From contig NZ_PYWM01000008.1 of assembly GCF_003049665.1 (NCBI RefSeq), positions 111,176 through 175,175 on the forward strand: a stretch of 64,000 nucleotides of DNA, given 5' to 3'. How positions within the stretch are numbered: the first letter of the stretch is position 1; every line of letters starts with the position of its first letter. Below are positions 26,882-35,729 of this stretch, piece by piece. Made by a program: the position numbers and the translations under genes. Below the pieces are notes generated by a model. It ran no database searches and was not told where the DNA came from. It worked only from the letters and a program-made list of their open reading frames with translations. The DNA comes from Lysinibacillus mangiferihumi. Its GTDB lineage: Bacteria > Bacillota > Bacilli > Bacillales_A > Planococcaceae.

Positions 26882-26928
26882 AGTGCCAGTCACTCGAAAT
26901 TTTCAGAATTGTTTGAGTGACAGGCACG
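26882..26928. repeat. 47-nt palindromic repeat, copy 4
   Basis: AGTGCCAGTCACTC ... GAGTGACAGGCACG with central AGAATTGTTT. It lies between the ABC ATPase gene and the upstream MerR-like gene on the minus strand and can serve as terminator of the latter. Confidence 0.8.
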
Positions 26929-26936
26929 TAAAAGAA

Positions 26937-27839
26937 TCAGGTACTGTAATATTTATTTAGTGCTGTTTCCAAGCGTTCTTCTAAATGTTGTGAAATATAG
27001 CCAACAACAAATTGCTCTTTTTCCATTTCAATTTGCGAGGATTTAAAAATTTTTGCGAAAAACCCTGACTTATTCTCCATAGAATATTGCTGTAGTGCCT
27101 CCGTGCGTAGAGTGGATACGATTTCGTTTTCAATATGACGCTCACGGATTTTTTTGACGATATCTTTGACACTACCTTCTTGTAATTCTACCATTTGCTT
27201 TTGGAGATTTTCATTTAAATGTTTCAATTCGGCTGTTTCATTTTGAATTTCCTCTATTTGGCGGCTTGATTCGGAAGAGAGCTCTTGTAGATTTTGCGCT
27301 AAAAAATCTTGATTAATCGTAATGTTTAATGTCCCTTGCTTTTCATCTGGTTCCATATGAAATAAACCAGTTTGTATCATTTGTTGAAGGACACTACCTA
27401 ATACATCGACTTTGTGGGCTAAATTATCCGTAAAATCAAGAGTAGTGGCAGTAATTTGATGTTTAATCTGTTGATTACTGTCATCAATACCTAGCAGTAG
27501 TTTTAGACCTTTAACACGGTATTCATCCTTCAAAAGTAGAATCATGCGAAGTCGTAAAATAGCAGGGAGGTCTAAGCGAATATTAGTGGTTTGATGATAA
27601 GAGGCGCTATCAAAAATATACTGATCGAAAGGTTTGATATAATAACGCAACATGGCATCTGTTATTTCAAACCAACCTGCAACTTCTGAAATGCTATAAT
27701 ATTTTTTTTCATGGATATGTGTTAAATAGGCATCACCATAAAGTGTTTCTACTAATGGTGTATGTTGTAGTACGATAAACAATGGATCATGTTGCACAAC
27801 TCCGAGTACCAACTCTTTTGCATCACTTATTTCTAGCAT
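26937..27839 (-). CDS. MerR-like HTH protein with coiled coil
   Basis: 300 residues. A MerR-like winged helix is at about 47-78: YYSISEVAGWFEITDAMLRYYI. A helical middle follows, then a long coiled coil at about 185-235 (SSESSRQIEEIQNETAEL...). The C-terminus is a short amphipathic domain, FFAKIFKSSQIEMEKEQF. MerR-type regulators with a coiled coil but no effector domain are common in Bacillales and some are phage or plasmid related. No operon partner is evident. The function is unknown beyond probable DNA binding. Confidence 0.65.
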   Translation of the reverse strand: MLEISDAKELVLGVVQHDPLFIVLQHTPLVETLYGDAYLTHIHEKKYYSISEVAGWFEITDAMLRYYIKPFDQYIFDSASYHQTTNIRLDLPAILRLRMILLLKDEYRVKGLKLLLGIDDSNQQIKHQITATTLDFTDNLAHKVDVLGSVLQQMIQTGLFHMEPDEKQGTLNITINQDFLAQNLQELSSESSRQIEEIQNETAELKHLNENLQKQMVELQEGSVKDIVKKIRERHIENEIVSTLRTEALQQYSMENKSGFFAKIFKSSQIEMEKEQFVVGYISQHLEERLETALNKYYST

Positions 27840-28267
27840 TGCTTCTACACCTCACTTTATTTTTCTTGAACTAAACTCTCTACTAGGTTTCTATTCTTTT
27901 AAGTGCAAATGTATGCCTATTTAGGGTAGGATTATTTGATGTTTTTAAGCTTTCTAGTGAGATGGTAGTTTGTTAAATGGAGGAGTGAGAAAACTTCTTC
28001 ATTAATGGTGTGCTTCCAACAAACTAAATCAAGAATGGTGGTAAACAAAGGTTTTAACTAAACACGTAATGCTAGAGCGAATATAGAAGAGTCAATTGAA
28101 GTCAGCCATAAAGAAAATCGAGTTGATCAAAACAAAAATAGCCTTTTACTAGCCTTTTTCGAAAGTATATCTTTTCTTTAATGACCATGAGCTTATAAAA
28201 TTCAGATTGAAGCCTATGTCCATTATTTATGTAATCTTTATAATATTTGAAAGCAGTACGAAAATGC
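27840..28267. other. 428-bp gap, possibly decayed coding sequence
   Basis: No convincing gene. The plus strand near 28059-28180 has a 40-codon open stretch (ARANIEESIEVSHKENRVDQ...) without a start, perhaps a remnant. No repeat or RNA structure recognised. Confidence 0.3.
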
Positions 28268-28579
28268 CTACTTTAATAACAGTGGGTGGATAGAAATCAG
28301 ATGATTGCTTAATAGCTGTTCAATGAGCATATCTTGCATTTCAGTAAATATAACGTTGTCCTTTATTAGAATTTGCATCTCTGTATACTTATACTGACAT
28401 TGAAATTCTCGGATATACTGTGTAATAATTGGCAAATTGTCGTTATTTTTAATTTCTACCTCCACAAAAAAAGGCAAAGTTAATTGGGGTGGTGATAAAC
28501 AACCACGGCGAATCCAAATAGCTTCATTTACATAATAACGAATTGGCAATTGGCGATCACTAGCTATAAATAAGTCCAT
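28268..28579 (-). CDS. Hypothetical protein, 103 residues
   Basis: Starts MDLFIASDRQLPIRYYVNEA. The ATG at 28579 is placed 6 bp after AAGGAG, which itself lies in the codons of an in-frame upstream ATG at 28594; that makes 28579 the better start. No transmembrane segment or signal. The sequence has mixed alpha/beta character, with IKNNDNLPIITQYIREFQCQ and a hydrophobic C-terminus. Single gene, no family recognised. Confidence 0.6.
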   Translation of the reverse strand: MDLFIASDRQLPIRYYVNEAIWIRRGCLSPPQLTLPFFVEVEIKNNDNLPIITQYIREFQCQYKYTEMQILIKDNVIFTEMQDMLIEQLLSNHLISIHPLLLK

Positions 28580-28737
28580 TAAGTTCTCCTTCAAAATGTA
28601 AAGTCACATGTATAAGAAATATTATAATTATAGCTTTTTTAGTTGAAATTGTCTTGAAAGAGCCTTTAGACCAACGCCAGATGTCATTCTTTTCTGTAGT
28701 TGCACCCAGGATCTGGATTACACGGAAAACAACAAAT

Positions 28738-28772
28738 AAAAAGTAAGCAAGAGATGCACTTGCTTACTTTTT
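28738..28772 (-). terminator. Rho-independent terminator after YitT-family gene
   Basis: AAAAAGTAAGCAAG pairs with CTTGCTTACTTTTT around a 7-nt loop, 4 bp after the YitT stop codon on the minus strand. Confidence 0.8.
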
Positions 28773-28775
28773 GTA

Positions 28776-29636
28776 TCAGTGAATATCGCGTTTTTTGAAA
28801 TTGCCACCGCGCACTTCTGAAACATCAGAAATGACGACAAACGCACTGCTATCTATGTCTTTAATAATGGATACCAACTTATTTTCTTCCATACGGTTAA
28901 TGACACAGTTTAATATTTCAGTTGGTTCGTTTGAAAACCCTCCACGCCCTTGTGTATAAGTAACGCCACGCCCTAAACGAGCTTGAATGGCATCCCCAAT
29001 TTCCTCAGATTTTGCACTGACAACACGGACGTCTTTGGATTTTTCTAAACCAACTTGAATAATATCAATAACGTTTTTCGCAATATAGTACGTTAAAGCG
29101 GAATATAAAGCACTCTCTAAACCGAAAATAAAGCTTGCCCCTAAGAAAATAAAGGCATTGATAAATAATATAATATCTCCGACTGAAAACGGTATTTTAC
29201 GTGATAGTAGTACGGCTAATACTTCAGAGCCATCTAAAGCACCACCATTACGTAAAACAATTCCTATACCAATTCCAAGTAACATACCACCAGATAAAAC
29301 AATTAATAAAGGATCATTCGGTCCTAAAATTGTTTTAACGTCATGTAATAGAACTGTGGAAATCGATAACGCAGCAATCCCAGCACAGCTCATTAATGCA
29401 AATGTTTTTCCTACTTGTTTGTAGCCAATATAGATAAACGGAATATTTAATACAAAGAGTAGCACGCCTAATGGAATTTCAAATAAATGGGCACCCATAA
29501 TACTAAGACCTGTAACACCACCATCAATCACATTGTTTGGTATTAATACAGCTTCAAGTCCGTATGCTGCAATGATTGCCCCTATAATAATCATGATAAA
29601 TTTTCGTATATTTTCAAGTGACTTGCTTTTTTTCAT
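28776..29636 (-). CDS. YitT-family membrane protein (DUF161 + DUF2179)
   Basis: 286 residues. Five or so helices start with FIMIIIGAIIAAYGLEAVLIPNNVIDGGVTGLSIM, the typical opening of the YitT family. A soluble C-terminal domain (about 215-286: VVSAKSEEIGDAIQARLGRGVTYTQGRGGFSN) matches DUF2179, a likely ligand-binding module. GGAGAAG precedes the start. The family is widespread in Firmicutes but poorly characterised. A divergent regulator is absent; the HTH gene upstream is on the same strand, 43 bp away, so they may be cotranscribed. Confidence 0.88.
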   Translation of the reverse strand: MKKSKSLENIRKFIMIIIGAIIAAYGLEAVLIPNNVIDGGVTGLSIMGAHLFEIPLGVLLFVLNIPFIYIGYKQVGKTFALMSCAGIAALSISTVLLHDVKTILGPNDPLLIVLSGGMLLGIGIGIVLRNGGALDGSEVLAVLLSRKIPFSVGDIILFINAFIFLGASFIFGLESALYSALTYYIAKNVIDIIQVGLEKSKDVRVVSAKSEEIGDAIQARLGRGVTYTQGRGGFSNEPTEILNCVINRMEENKLVSIIKDIDSSAFVVISDVSEVRGGNFKKRDIH

Positions 29637-29679
29637 AAATCTTCTCCATTTCCTTACAAATTAAATCCTGTTTTGTTAC

Positions 29680-30219
29680 TTACGATTTTGGAATAATATT
29701 TACTGCGATTGTTTTTGTTTCCGTTGTATGGCTTGAATCGGACATATTATAGTATCTCGTTAATAAATCGTTCAAATCATTTTGAAAGTGGTTAAACTGT
29801 TCTTTCGTTAAGGATAAGTCAAGTAATGAAAAAGTTGCAGAATCTACGATATGTTCATCTTCTTCACATAAGTTTAAATAATTTTGATACTGAGACAGTA
29901 GAGCTAATTGATAGTACGAAATATAGTTAAGTTTTTGCTTTTTCGTTAGTATTGACCAATCCTCCTTACTTATTTTTGCAGCATCTTCATTTAATGCATA
30001 AAATTTTTCCGTTACAGAACGTACTTTTCGCTCCTTCACAATTTTAATGATGCTTTCATCCATTAATATTTGAATGTGGCGATATAAAGTAGCTTGCGGT
30101 ACATCTTTAATAACAGAAATCATCTCTAATGTACTTAAGCCTTCGTCTGTATTATGCATCAGCGCTTGTAAAATTTTCATTCTCACAGGATGCATTAAAA
30201 CCTCTGCTTTATTACGCAT
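29680..30219 (-). CDS. ArsR/HTH_20-type transcriptional regulator
   Basis: 179 residues from ATG 30219 after TTAGGAGGC; an in-frame ATG further upstream (30276) has no ribosome binding site. Winged helix at about 5-75: MHPVRMKILQALMHNTDEGLS, then DVPQATLYRHIQILMDESII. A helical C-terminal half follows (NYISYYQLALLSQYQNYLNL) that could bind a ligand or dimerise. Similar to YdfH-type regulators. It may control the adjacent YitT gene. Confidence 0.75.
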   Translation of the reverse strand: MRNKAEVLMHPVRMKILQALMHNTDEGLSTLEMISVIKDVPQATLYRHIQILMDESIIKIVKERKVRSVTEKFYALNEDAAKISKEDWSILTKKQKLNYISYYQLALLSQYQNYLNLCEEDEHIVDSATFSLLDLSLTKEQFNHFQNDLNDLLTRYYNMSDSSHTTETKTIAVNIIPKS

Positions 30220-30595
30220 CAACGAGCCTCCTAATTGAAGAAATGATATGTAGAAAGAAAAAACAAATGTTATCATTTTGAGAACATTATCAAAAAATAT
30301 ATTATATTTTTATCCAAATGTACAGTAAAATGCTACCGGAATTTTTAATGCATTATGTAAGCTTGGGCAAATGTAACTCATATTTGACATGACATAATGG
30401 TCAGAAAAATTAGTGCAAAAAAGAAGACACTACCAAATCAGTTCTCCTTCATTTCAGAGGTCTACTATTTCTTTTACAATTAAAAAGGAAGTTAGGCTAT
30501 AGTAATATTTTTAACTTAGTGGTTAGTGCCACTGTAACTTTTGTATAATTTTTCCGTCTAATATTAAAATTAATAAATTTGAGGAGGGATACTAG
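30220..30595. other. 376-bp gap
   Basis: AT-rich intergenic DNA between a divergent pair. Nothing supported beyond presumed promoters. Confidence 0.4.
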
Positions 30596-31039
30596 TTGGT
30601 TAGTGCGACTGTATTGAAAAAGTTGGTTATTCCAATGGTATATGTAGCTGAATGGATTTTGTTCTTTTATGTTTTTCTCTGCATTGTTGCTTTCAATATG
30701 GTGAATTTCACAAATGTTATTGCTATAGATATGGCTTGGGAGGAACCCATTAACTTTACAGCATCTTTTGTTAACTCATTGATAGTAGTGTTGGGTATGG
30801 GTTTAATTTGTTTCTTTTACATCAAGTTTTTAGCAGGCAGTAGAGCTTATAAACGCTTCAAAGAAGTGGTGTGGGGCGTTTTATTCGCTATAAATACAGT
30901 AAGTTGTGTGATTTGTGGGAGCATCGTTTATGGTTTTAATTTTATTCATGTTGATGGAATATTACTGCTAATTACTGCTTTTGTTAGTGCACTTTTAACA
31001 ATGCAAATTATAATGAAACAGGATTTTGAAGGTCAGTAA
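30596..31039 (+). CDS. Four-helix membrane protein of unknown function
   Basis: 147 residues beginning with a TTG that lies 9 bp after GAGGAGGG. Four hydrophobic segments at about 10-35, 55-80, 88-112 and 120-142. Starts VSATVLKKLVIPMVYVAEWI. No motifs recognised and no partner genes on the strand. The non-ATG start is supported by the strong site. Confidence 0.65.
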   Translation: MVSATVLKKLVIPMVYVAEWILFFYVFLCIVAFNMVNFTNVIAIDMAWEEPINFTASFVNSLIVVLGMGLICFFYIKFLAGSRAYKRFKEVVWGVLFAINTVSCVICGSIVYGFNFIHVDGILLLITAFVSALLTMQIIMKQDFEGQ

Positions 31040-31319
31040 AAAATAATTTAGGTTGTTCATAACATTGATGATCTCTCCCTTTACTAAATAAAGCGTATGG
31101 AGACGCATAGCAAATAAATCGAGGTTGATTCTTTAGCTAGTGCGTTTTCACGCTCATAATTTTCCAAATCCTATTGCATCAGCATAAAAAGCTTTCATTG
31201 AATAATACATTTGTGAATTTTCGCTATATTTAAATAGTAATAATAACCATAAAAGTATATTATAATAAAGGATAATTAATTCTAGCTAATTTACAAGTAT
31301 CTAATTTAATAAACTTTTT

Positions 31320-31348
31320 TTGATAATTAATGAAACATTTTCTATAGA
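31320..31348 (+). promoter_or_regulatory. Candidate sigma-A promoter of the secreted repeat protein
   Basis: TTGATA (31320-31325) and TATAGA (31343-31348) with 17-bp spacing, 55 bp before the ATG. Confidence 0.5.
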
Positions 31349-31402
31349 AAATACGTATAAGTATTAGTAACACCAATCTGTTAAATTAAGGAGAAATAAA
31401 GT

Positions 31403-32557
31403 ATGAAAAAACCATTTAAAAAAACTTGGATGATTGCATCAGCATTTACACTAGGGATGGCTATCCTGACGCCACTTCAAGCGGGAGCTACAACATTAGA
31501 AACAAAGGATAGTAATATTAATGTTCAATTAGAACAAAAAATATCTGGAACTATTAAAGAAGTCTTCGGCGATGGCATGAACTTGAAAGGAATAGATGGT
31601 AAAAATTACTTTATTAGTTTTAGTAAATTTTCTACTGAACAAATTGAAAAAATGAACTTAGTAGTAGGACAAGAAATTTCTATAGAAGGTAAAGTAGTAG
31701 ACGATTATTCGGACTTTTATACATTTGAAGTGTATAAAAAAGACCTTCCTAAAGAGGTAACTAAGGAAGATTTAGGAAAATTAGAAAAGTTGTTTAACGA
31801 AATAAAGAAGTTAGAAAAAGAAGCGTCAGTTGAGGTTGAAAAAGAAGTAACAGAAGAAGAATTTGAAAAGAAATATGAAGAATTCGAAAAAATTTATGAG
31901 GAAATGTATAAAATTACAAAACCTTATATATTAGCTAATTGGCAACCGGAGACTTTTGAACAATACTTAGAAGGCTTTGGGTTTAGTGAGGGAAATATAG
32001 CTATTAAAGAAAATGATAAAAAACAGCTTCAAGCTATTTATGAAGAGTGGGTAAAGCTTGAAAAAAGTGGTGATGAAGAAAAAGCTAATTTAAAATATGA
32101 AGAGTTGTATACAATCCTTCAACCATATCTTGATGAATTATACCCACCACAAACGTTTGAAGAATACATGGAAGGAATGGAATTAGACATTCCTGCTGAA
32201 ACGATGGCGAAGTTAAAAACGTTATATGAAGATGCTCAAAAAGCTGAAAATGACGACAATATGGAGTTGTCTGAAACGGTATGGAATCAATTCCATGATC
32301 TTCTTAGTCAATTCATCGAGCCGTTAACATTTGAAGAATACATGTCTGATTATGACTTCGAAGTTAGTAAAGAAGATAAAGAGCAATTAAAAAAGCTGTA
32401 TGAAGAAGCCATGAAACTTGATAATGAACAGGCTGACGAAAAATGGGAAGCGTTTTACAACATTCTAGAACCTTATTTTGCTTTAAATAAAGAAATTCTA
32501 TTCTTCGCTTCTAAACTAACAATAAACAACCAAGATTATCTTCCACAATCAGAATAA
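31403..32557 (+). CDS. Secreted acidic repeat protein
   Basis: 384 residues with signal peptide KKTWMIASAFTLGMAILTPLQAGA. The N-terminal part (about 45-112) looks like a small beta-barrel: ISGTIKEVFGDGMNLKGIDG, VVGQEISIEGKVVDDY. Then come about four imperfect Glu/Lys-rich helical repeats, each of the form TFEEYMxx...LKxLYEEAxKL...WxxFYxILxPY (about 115-365). RBS AAGGAG. No catalytic motif or wall anchor. It faces the broken transporter gene across a bidirectional terminator. Family unknown. Confidence 0.78.
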   Translation: MKKPFKKTWMIASAFTLGMAILTPLQAGATTLETKDSNINVQLEQKISGTIKEVFGDGMNLKGIDGKNYFISFSKFSTEQIEKMNLVVGQEISIEGKVVDDYSDFYTFEVYKKDLPKEVTKEDLGKLEKLFNEIKKLEKEASVEVEKEVTEEEFEKKYEEFEKIYEEMYKITKPYILANWQPETFEQYLEGFGFSEGNIAIKENDKKQLQAIYEEWVKLEKSGDEEKANLKYEELYTILQPYLDELYPPQTFEEYMEGMELDIPAETMAKLKTLYEDAQKAENDDNMELSETVWNQFHDLLSQFIEPLTFEEYMSDYDFEVSKEDKEQLKKLYEEAMKLDNEQADEKWEAFYNILEPYFALNKEILFFASKLTINNQDYLPQSE

Positions 32558-32580
32558 TCTTAACCATAAAAAATAATTCA

Positions 32581-32620
32581 GCCATCTGCTAGTAATCGAC
32601 AATCGATAATAGCAGATGGC
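32581..32620. terminator. Bidirectional terminator
   Basis: GCCATCTGCTA (32581-32591) pairs with TAGCAGATGGC (32610-32620), flanked by T-rich and A-rich DNA. It serves the secreted protein (plus) and the transporter 3' fragment (minus). Confidence 0.65.
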
Positions 32621-32640
32621 CTTTAAATTTTCTATAAGAT

Positions 32641-32786
32641 TTATAGTAAAAACATTGCCACAATGGTCGTTACAATAAGACCTATCGCTACAGGCAATAA
32701 ATTGCGCCTTGCAAGCTCAAATGGACTTACATTGCAAATCGCAGCTGCTGGAATGAGCGCCCATGGAATAAGTGTACCGCCACCAA
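32641..32786 (-). pseudogene. 3' fragment of the transporter gene split by the serine-recombinase element
   Basis: The minus strand reads GGGTLIPWALIPAAAICNVS, then about 28 further residues with a transmembrane helix (LLPVAIGLIVTTIVAMFLL) to the stop at 32641. The 5' part of the same gene is at 42522-43811, ending GGGTL + 6 foreign residues. Joining at the shared 16-bp core gives one frame of about 465 residues. The fragment has no start of its own. Confidence 0.85.
32771..32786. repeat. Left attachment core (16 bp)
   Basis: AGTGTACCGCCACCAA, identical to 42544-42559. It lies 12 bp from the stop codon of the recombinase gene, as expected for attL or attR of an integrated element. Confidence 0.85.
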
Positions 32787-32797
32787 TAAAAGACATA

Positions 32798-34225
32798 TTA
32801 TTTAGCTGTAACAATGGTTATTTCTCTAGCTTGTTTACTGCTCCTATAATCATCCTTTGTATCAACGACTATTTGTTCGAAGATGGTGGTCATTAATTGT
32901 TTGCGTTCGGTATCATCGGCATTGATCCATAGGGTGTCAATATTGCGAATAATGGCCCGAATTTCCTCATGATGACGATCGTCCAGCAACTGTATCTTTT
33001 TTAAACTTGCTTGAATTTCTTTTTCTTTGTTACGCAATTTTTCGCTGTCTCGAATTAACTCATCAATACCAATAATATCATGTTCAAACATCGTTTTTTT
33101 CTTGTGTAAAAGCTTTTGCACAACAGCTAATTCCTGTTGTAATGCAGTCAATTGTGCCACTGGAAAGCTAGCATCCCCCTCATTACTTGTAAAATGGCCA
33201 CCGACCAAGTCATCCCATTGTGCAAAAATGGCTTGCACTAAATTACTTTCTAAAATCATATGACTAGTACAAGCTTTACCAGCTTTCTTACCAGAACATC
33301 GATATGTTTTTTTCTTGCCCGCTTTATGACCAGCCATCGAATGCCCACAGCGTGCACATTTTAAAAGCGAGGAAAAATAGTAATTGCTCGTTTCACGCTT
33401 TCCACCTAATGTTCTACGCTTATCTAACAAATCTTGTAGTGCCCAAAATTCATCTCGATCGATAATGCGTTCATGATTACCTTCAAATAGCACCCGTTCA
33501 CGCGGTGGTTTTTTTATGTCTTTTGGATTTAAGCTAAACATTAAATAACCTGCGTATGTTGGATTATTGGCAATATCCCGCACACTATCGACATGCCATT
33601 GTCCGCCTTTTCGAGTAGGGACGCCTTTGCTTGTTAATTGCTTGGCAATTGTGTAAAACCCCAATGTCTTTGCTAATGTAAATATATCCCTGACAATTTG
33701 AGCCTCTTCTTCATCCATCATTAATGCACCATTTACTACTTGATAGCCATAGGGAGGGGTGCCACCTTTCCAGTAGCCCAACTTCACTTTCTTTTCCATG
33801 CCTAAACGCACCCGTTCAGCGGTATTTTCCCGCTCCCATTGCGCAATCGCCGCTACCAACGTAATAAACAAACGTCCCATTGCATTGGTCGTGTCGTACA
33901 CTTCCGTAGCCGATTTAAATTTACATTCATATTGGTCCAATTCAGCCAAAATCGTATGCAAATCAGGCACAGAGCGAGTTAGACGATCTAGCTTATAGAC
34001 AAGTAAAACATCAATGCCCCCTTGCTGAATGCGCTGCAACATTGCTTGAAAATGGGGTCGATTTAAATCTTTAGCAGAATAGCCATCATCGATGTAAGGC
34101 GCCTCAACAATTTCCCAACCTTGTGACACACAATAAGCCTCTAATTTTTCAATTTGTGCAGCAATCGAAAACCCATGCTTCGCCTGTTCGTCGGTACTAA
34201 CGCGAACGTAGATAACGCATTTCAT
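32798..34225 (-). CDS. Large serine recombinase (integrase)
   Basis: 475 residues. N-terminal catalytic domain begins MKCVIYVRVSTDEQAKHGFS with nucleophile Ser10 and has DVLLVYKLDRLTRSVPDLHT and FITLVAAIAQWERENTAERV. A recombinase domain follows (GYLMFSLNPKDIKKPPRERV region), then a zinc ribbon (CARCGHSMAG ... YRCSGKKAGKACTSH, about 288-320) and a coiled coil (LTALQQELAVVQKLLHKKK). It would catalyse attP x attB integration with a 2-bp crossover. The gene ends 12 bp from the left core. Excision would also need a directionality factor, not identified here. RBS AGGAGTGA. Confidence 0.95.
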   Translation of the reverse strand: MKCVIYVRVSTDEQAKHGFSIAAQIEKLEAYCVSQGWEIVEAPYIDDGYSAKDLNRPHFQAMLQRIQQGGIDVLLVYKLDRLTRSVPDLHTILAELDQYECKFKSATEVYDTTNAMGRLFITLVAAIAQWERENTAERVRLGMEKKVKLGYWKGGTPPYGYQVVNGALMMDEEEAQIVRDIFTLAKTLGFYTIAKQLTSKGVPTRKGGQWHVDSVRDIANNPTYAGYLMFSLNPKDIKKPPRERVLFEGNHERIIDRDEFWALQDLLDKRRTLGGKRETSNYYFSSLLKCARCGHSMAGHKAGKKKTYRCSGKKAGKACTSHMILESNLVQAIFAQWDDLVGGHFTSNEGDASFPVAQLTALQQELAVVQKLLHKKKTMFEHDIIGIDELIRDSEKLRNKEKEIQASLKKIQLLDDRHHEEIRAIIRNIDTLWINADDTERKQLMTTIFEQIVVDTKDDYRSSKQAREITIVTAK

Positions 34226-34545
34226 TAGTATGTCACTCCTACTCTTAGAGTTAACTATTTCTAAGAACGAATAACAATTTTATAGCTGACTTTTACACAG
34301 ATACTTAAATGCCTTTAACGAAAGAGGGATTAAAAGATATACCATAATTTATTACTAGCATCATACGTTTTAGACTAAACTTTATCGTTTAATATCGGAA
34401 TTATTCTGTAACCTTGTGGGGCAGTAAGTAAATGATGCGAAGATAAAAAGATTGATTAATTTTAATGGAAGGCTGTCATAATGGAAGTGGGATTTGGGTC
34501 AATGTAAATAACAGATGAATGATTGAAGAAATGAATTAAAATTAA
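34226..34545. other. 320-bp gap inside the element
   Basis: AT-rich DNA between two minus-strand genes; nothing recognised. Confidence 0.4.
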
Positions 34546-35151
34546 TTAGTTTCTCCAAATATTTTCGAATGTTTGTGCCTCTAGTTGAAGTGCTTGAAGG
34601 ATTTTAGGGTTTGCTTGCGTGGCTACATGTAATTTAGCTGTTTTCACGTTTAACACAGCAAATACAATGTTTGGTGGATAAGGGTCTTTAGATTGTGCTT
34701 CTAACATTAACGTTAGGATTGGTTGAATGTTGCGTTCATTAATTTTTTCCGTATTCCCTTTAAAAAATAATTTTATTAAGTGGGGTACGCCGTCAATCAC
34801 TAAACCCAGTTCGGGAGATGAACGGACTACTAAGCCATTAGTTGATGTCCACATGGATTTAGGTGGATCAAACCATTCGATTTTCTTGTTACGTGTAAAT
34901 TTTTTAAATGCCTTTATGGCTTCGGTATAGGAATTGATTTTTCGTTCATGGACTTCAGTTAGTAATGAATCTAATTGATTGAGAGATTGATTTTGCTCAT
35001 AGCACAATTTAATACGTTCTCGTAACTGCTTCCAATGATCTTTTACTGGATGATACTCGCCTTGATTTTTAATATCATTAATTTTGTTGATCTTTGCCAG
35101 CATGGTTTGCCTAACGGTGAAATCGATAAACTGTGTTAAACCAACAGACAT
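34546..35151 (-). CDS. Hypothetical element-borne protein
   Basis: 201 residues from ATG 35151 (MSVGLTQFIDFTVRQTMLAK). That ATG has only a weak AAAGAG nearby. The frame continues upstream for 10 codons to a TGA; an ATT codon at 35175-35177 lies 7 bp after AAGGAAGGTG and would give MKTTEKEQ-MSVGL, so a rare ATT start is possible. The N-terminal 90 residues are helical and basic; the C-terminal half is alpha/beta (NGLVVRSSPELGLVIDGVPH). No known domain. Its place next to the recombinase suggests an element function. Confidence 0.65.
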   Translation of the reverse strand: MSVGLTQFIDFTVRQTMLAKINKINDIKNQGEYHPVKDHWKQLRERIKLCYEQNQSLNQLDSLLTEVHERKINSYTEAIKAFKKFTRNKKIEWFDPPKSMWTSTNGLVVRSSPELGLVIDGVPHLIKLFFKGNTEKINERNIQPILTLMLEAQSKDPYPPNIVFAVLNVKTAKLHVATQANPKILQALQLEAQTFENIWRN

Positions 35152-35329
35152 TTGCTCTTTTTCTGTTGTTTTAATTTTCAGTCACCTTCCTTTCTACAAT
35201 CATTTTAACAGAAAGGTCAAGGAATGGGGATATTATTTTAGATTTAGTAAGTAGTGAACAGACTATAAAATTGTCTTATTGCAAGTGACAAGCCCATTCG
35301 ACATATTCTGATAAAAAGGAGTGTGGGAA

Positions 35330-35479
35330 ATGACGGCAGTCAAAATGACAGAAGAAAAGGTACGAAAATTATTGCCGATTATTGAAAGTATTCTGTCGCG
35401 GGAATATGGCAGGAAGGTAACTCTAAAGGACTTAACAGTGGGGGGGATTACAGTTTATAAAAATGATTGCGCGAAGTAG
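35330..35479 (+). CDS. Small element protein, 49 residues
   Basis: MTAVKMTEEKVRKLLPIIES continues as ILSREYGRKVTLKDLTVGGI and ends DCAK. The ATG follows AAAAAGGAGTGTGGGAA. It is charged and helical, phage-like in style, and may be a truncated regulator. Too short for a family call. Confidence 0.5.
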   Translation: MTAVKMTEEKVRKLLPIIESILSREYGRKVTLKDLTVGGITVYKNDCAK

Positions 35480-35519
35480 CGTAGTCTCTAGATTATTGGG
35501 ACAGGCTCTGTAATAATAG

Positions 35520-35680
35520 CTTGTTGGGATTCCATCAAAACTAACCGAAAGGATTAATCAAGAATACAAAAAGATAGCAGAAGAAATGAATTATAGTTCC
35601 ATCTACATTTACAACAAACATGCTCAAATAAAATTCCTTACAATAATAAGTATGTTTGCTTGTCTATCATTTTCTTAATT
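35520..35680 (+). pseudogene. Possible C-terminal remnant before an immunity-like gene
   Basis: An open frame without a proper start reads GIPSKLTERINQEYKKIAEE then MNYSSIYIYNKHAQIKFLTI to a stop at about 35680. Its position just upstream of a candidate immunity gene fits the tail of a lost polymorphic toxin, but I cannot identify the fold. Confidence 0.3.
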
Positions 35681-35729
35681 ACTTTTATGATATATTAAAA
35701 TTTAATATTCAAAAGAAGGAGACTGAAAT

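Noticed and set aside
23981..26928. CRISPR array
   Set aside because: The four 47-nt repeats are palindromic, hundreds of bases apart and separated by genes.
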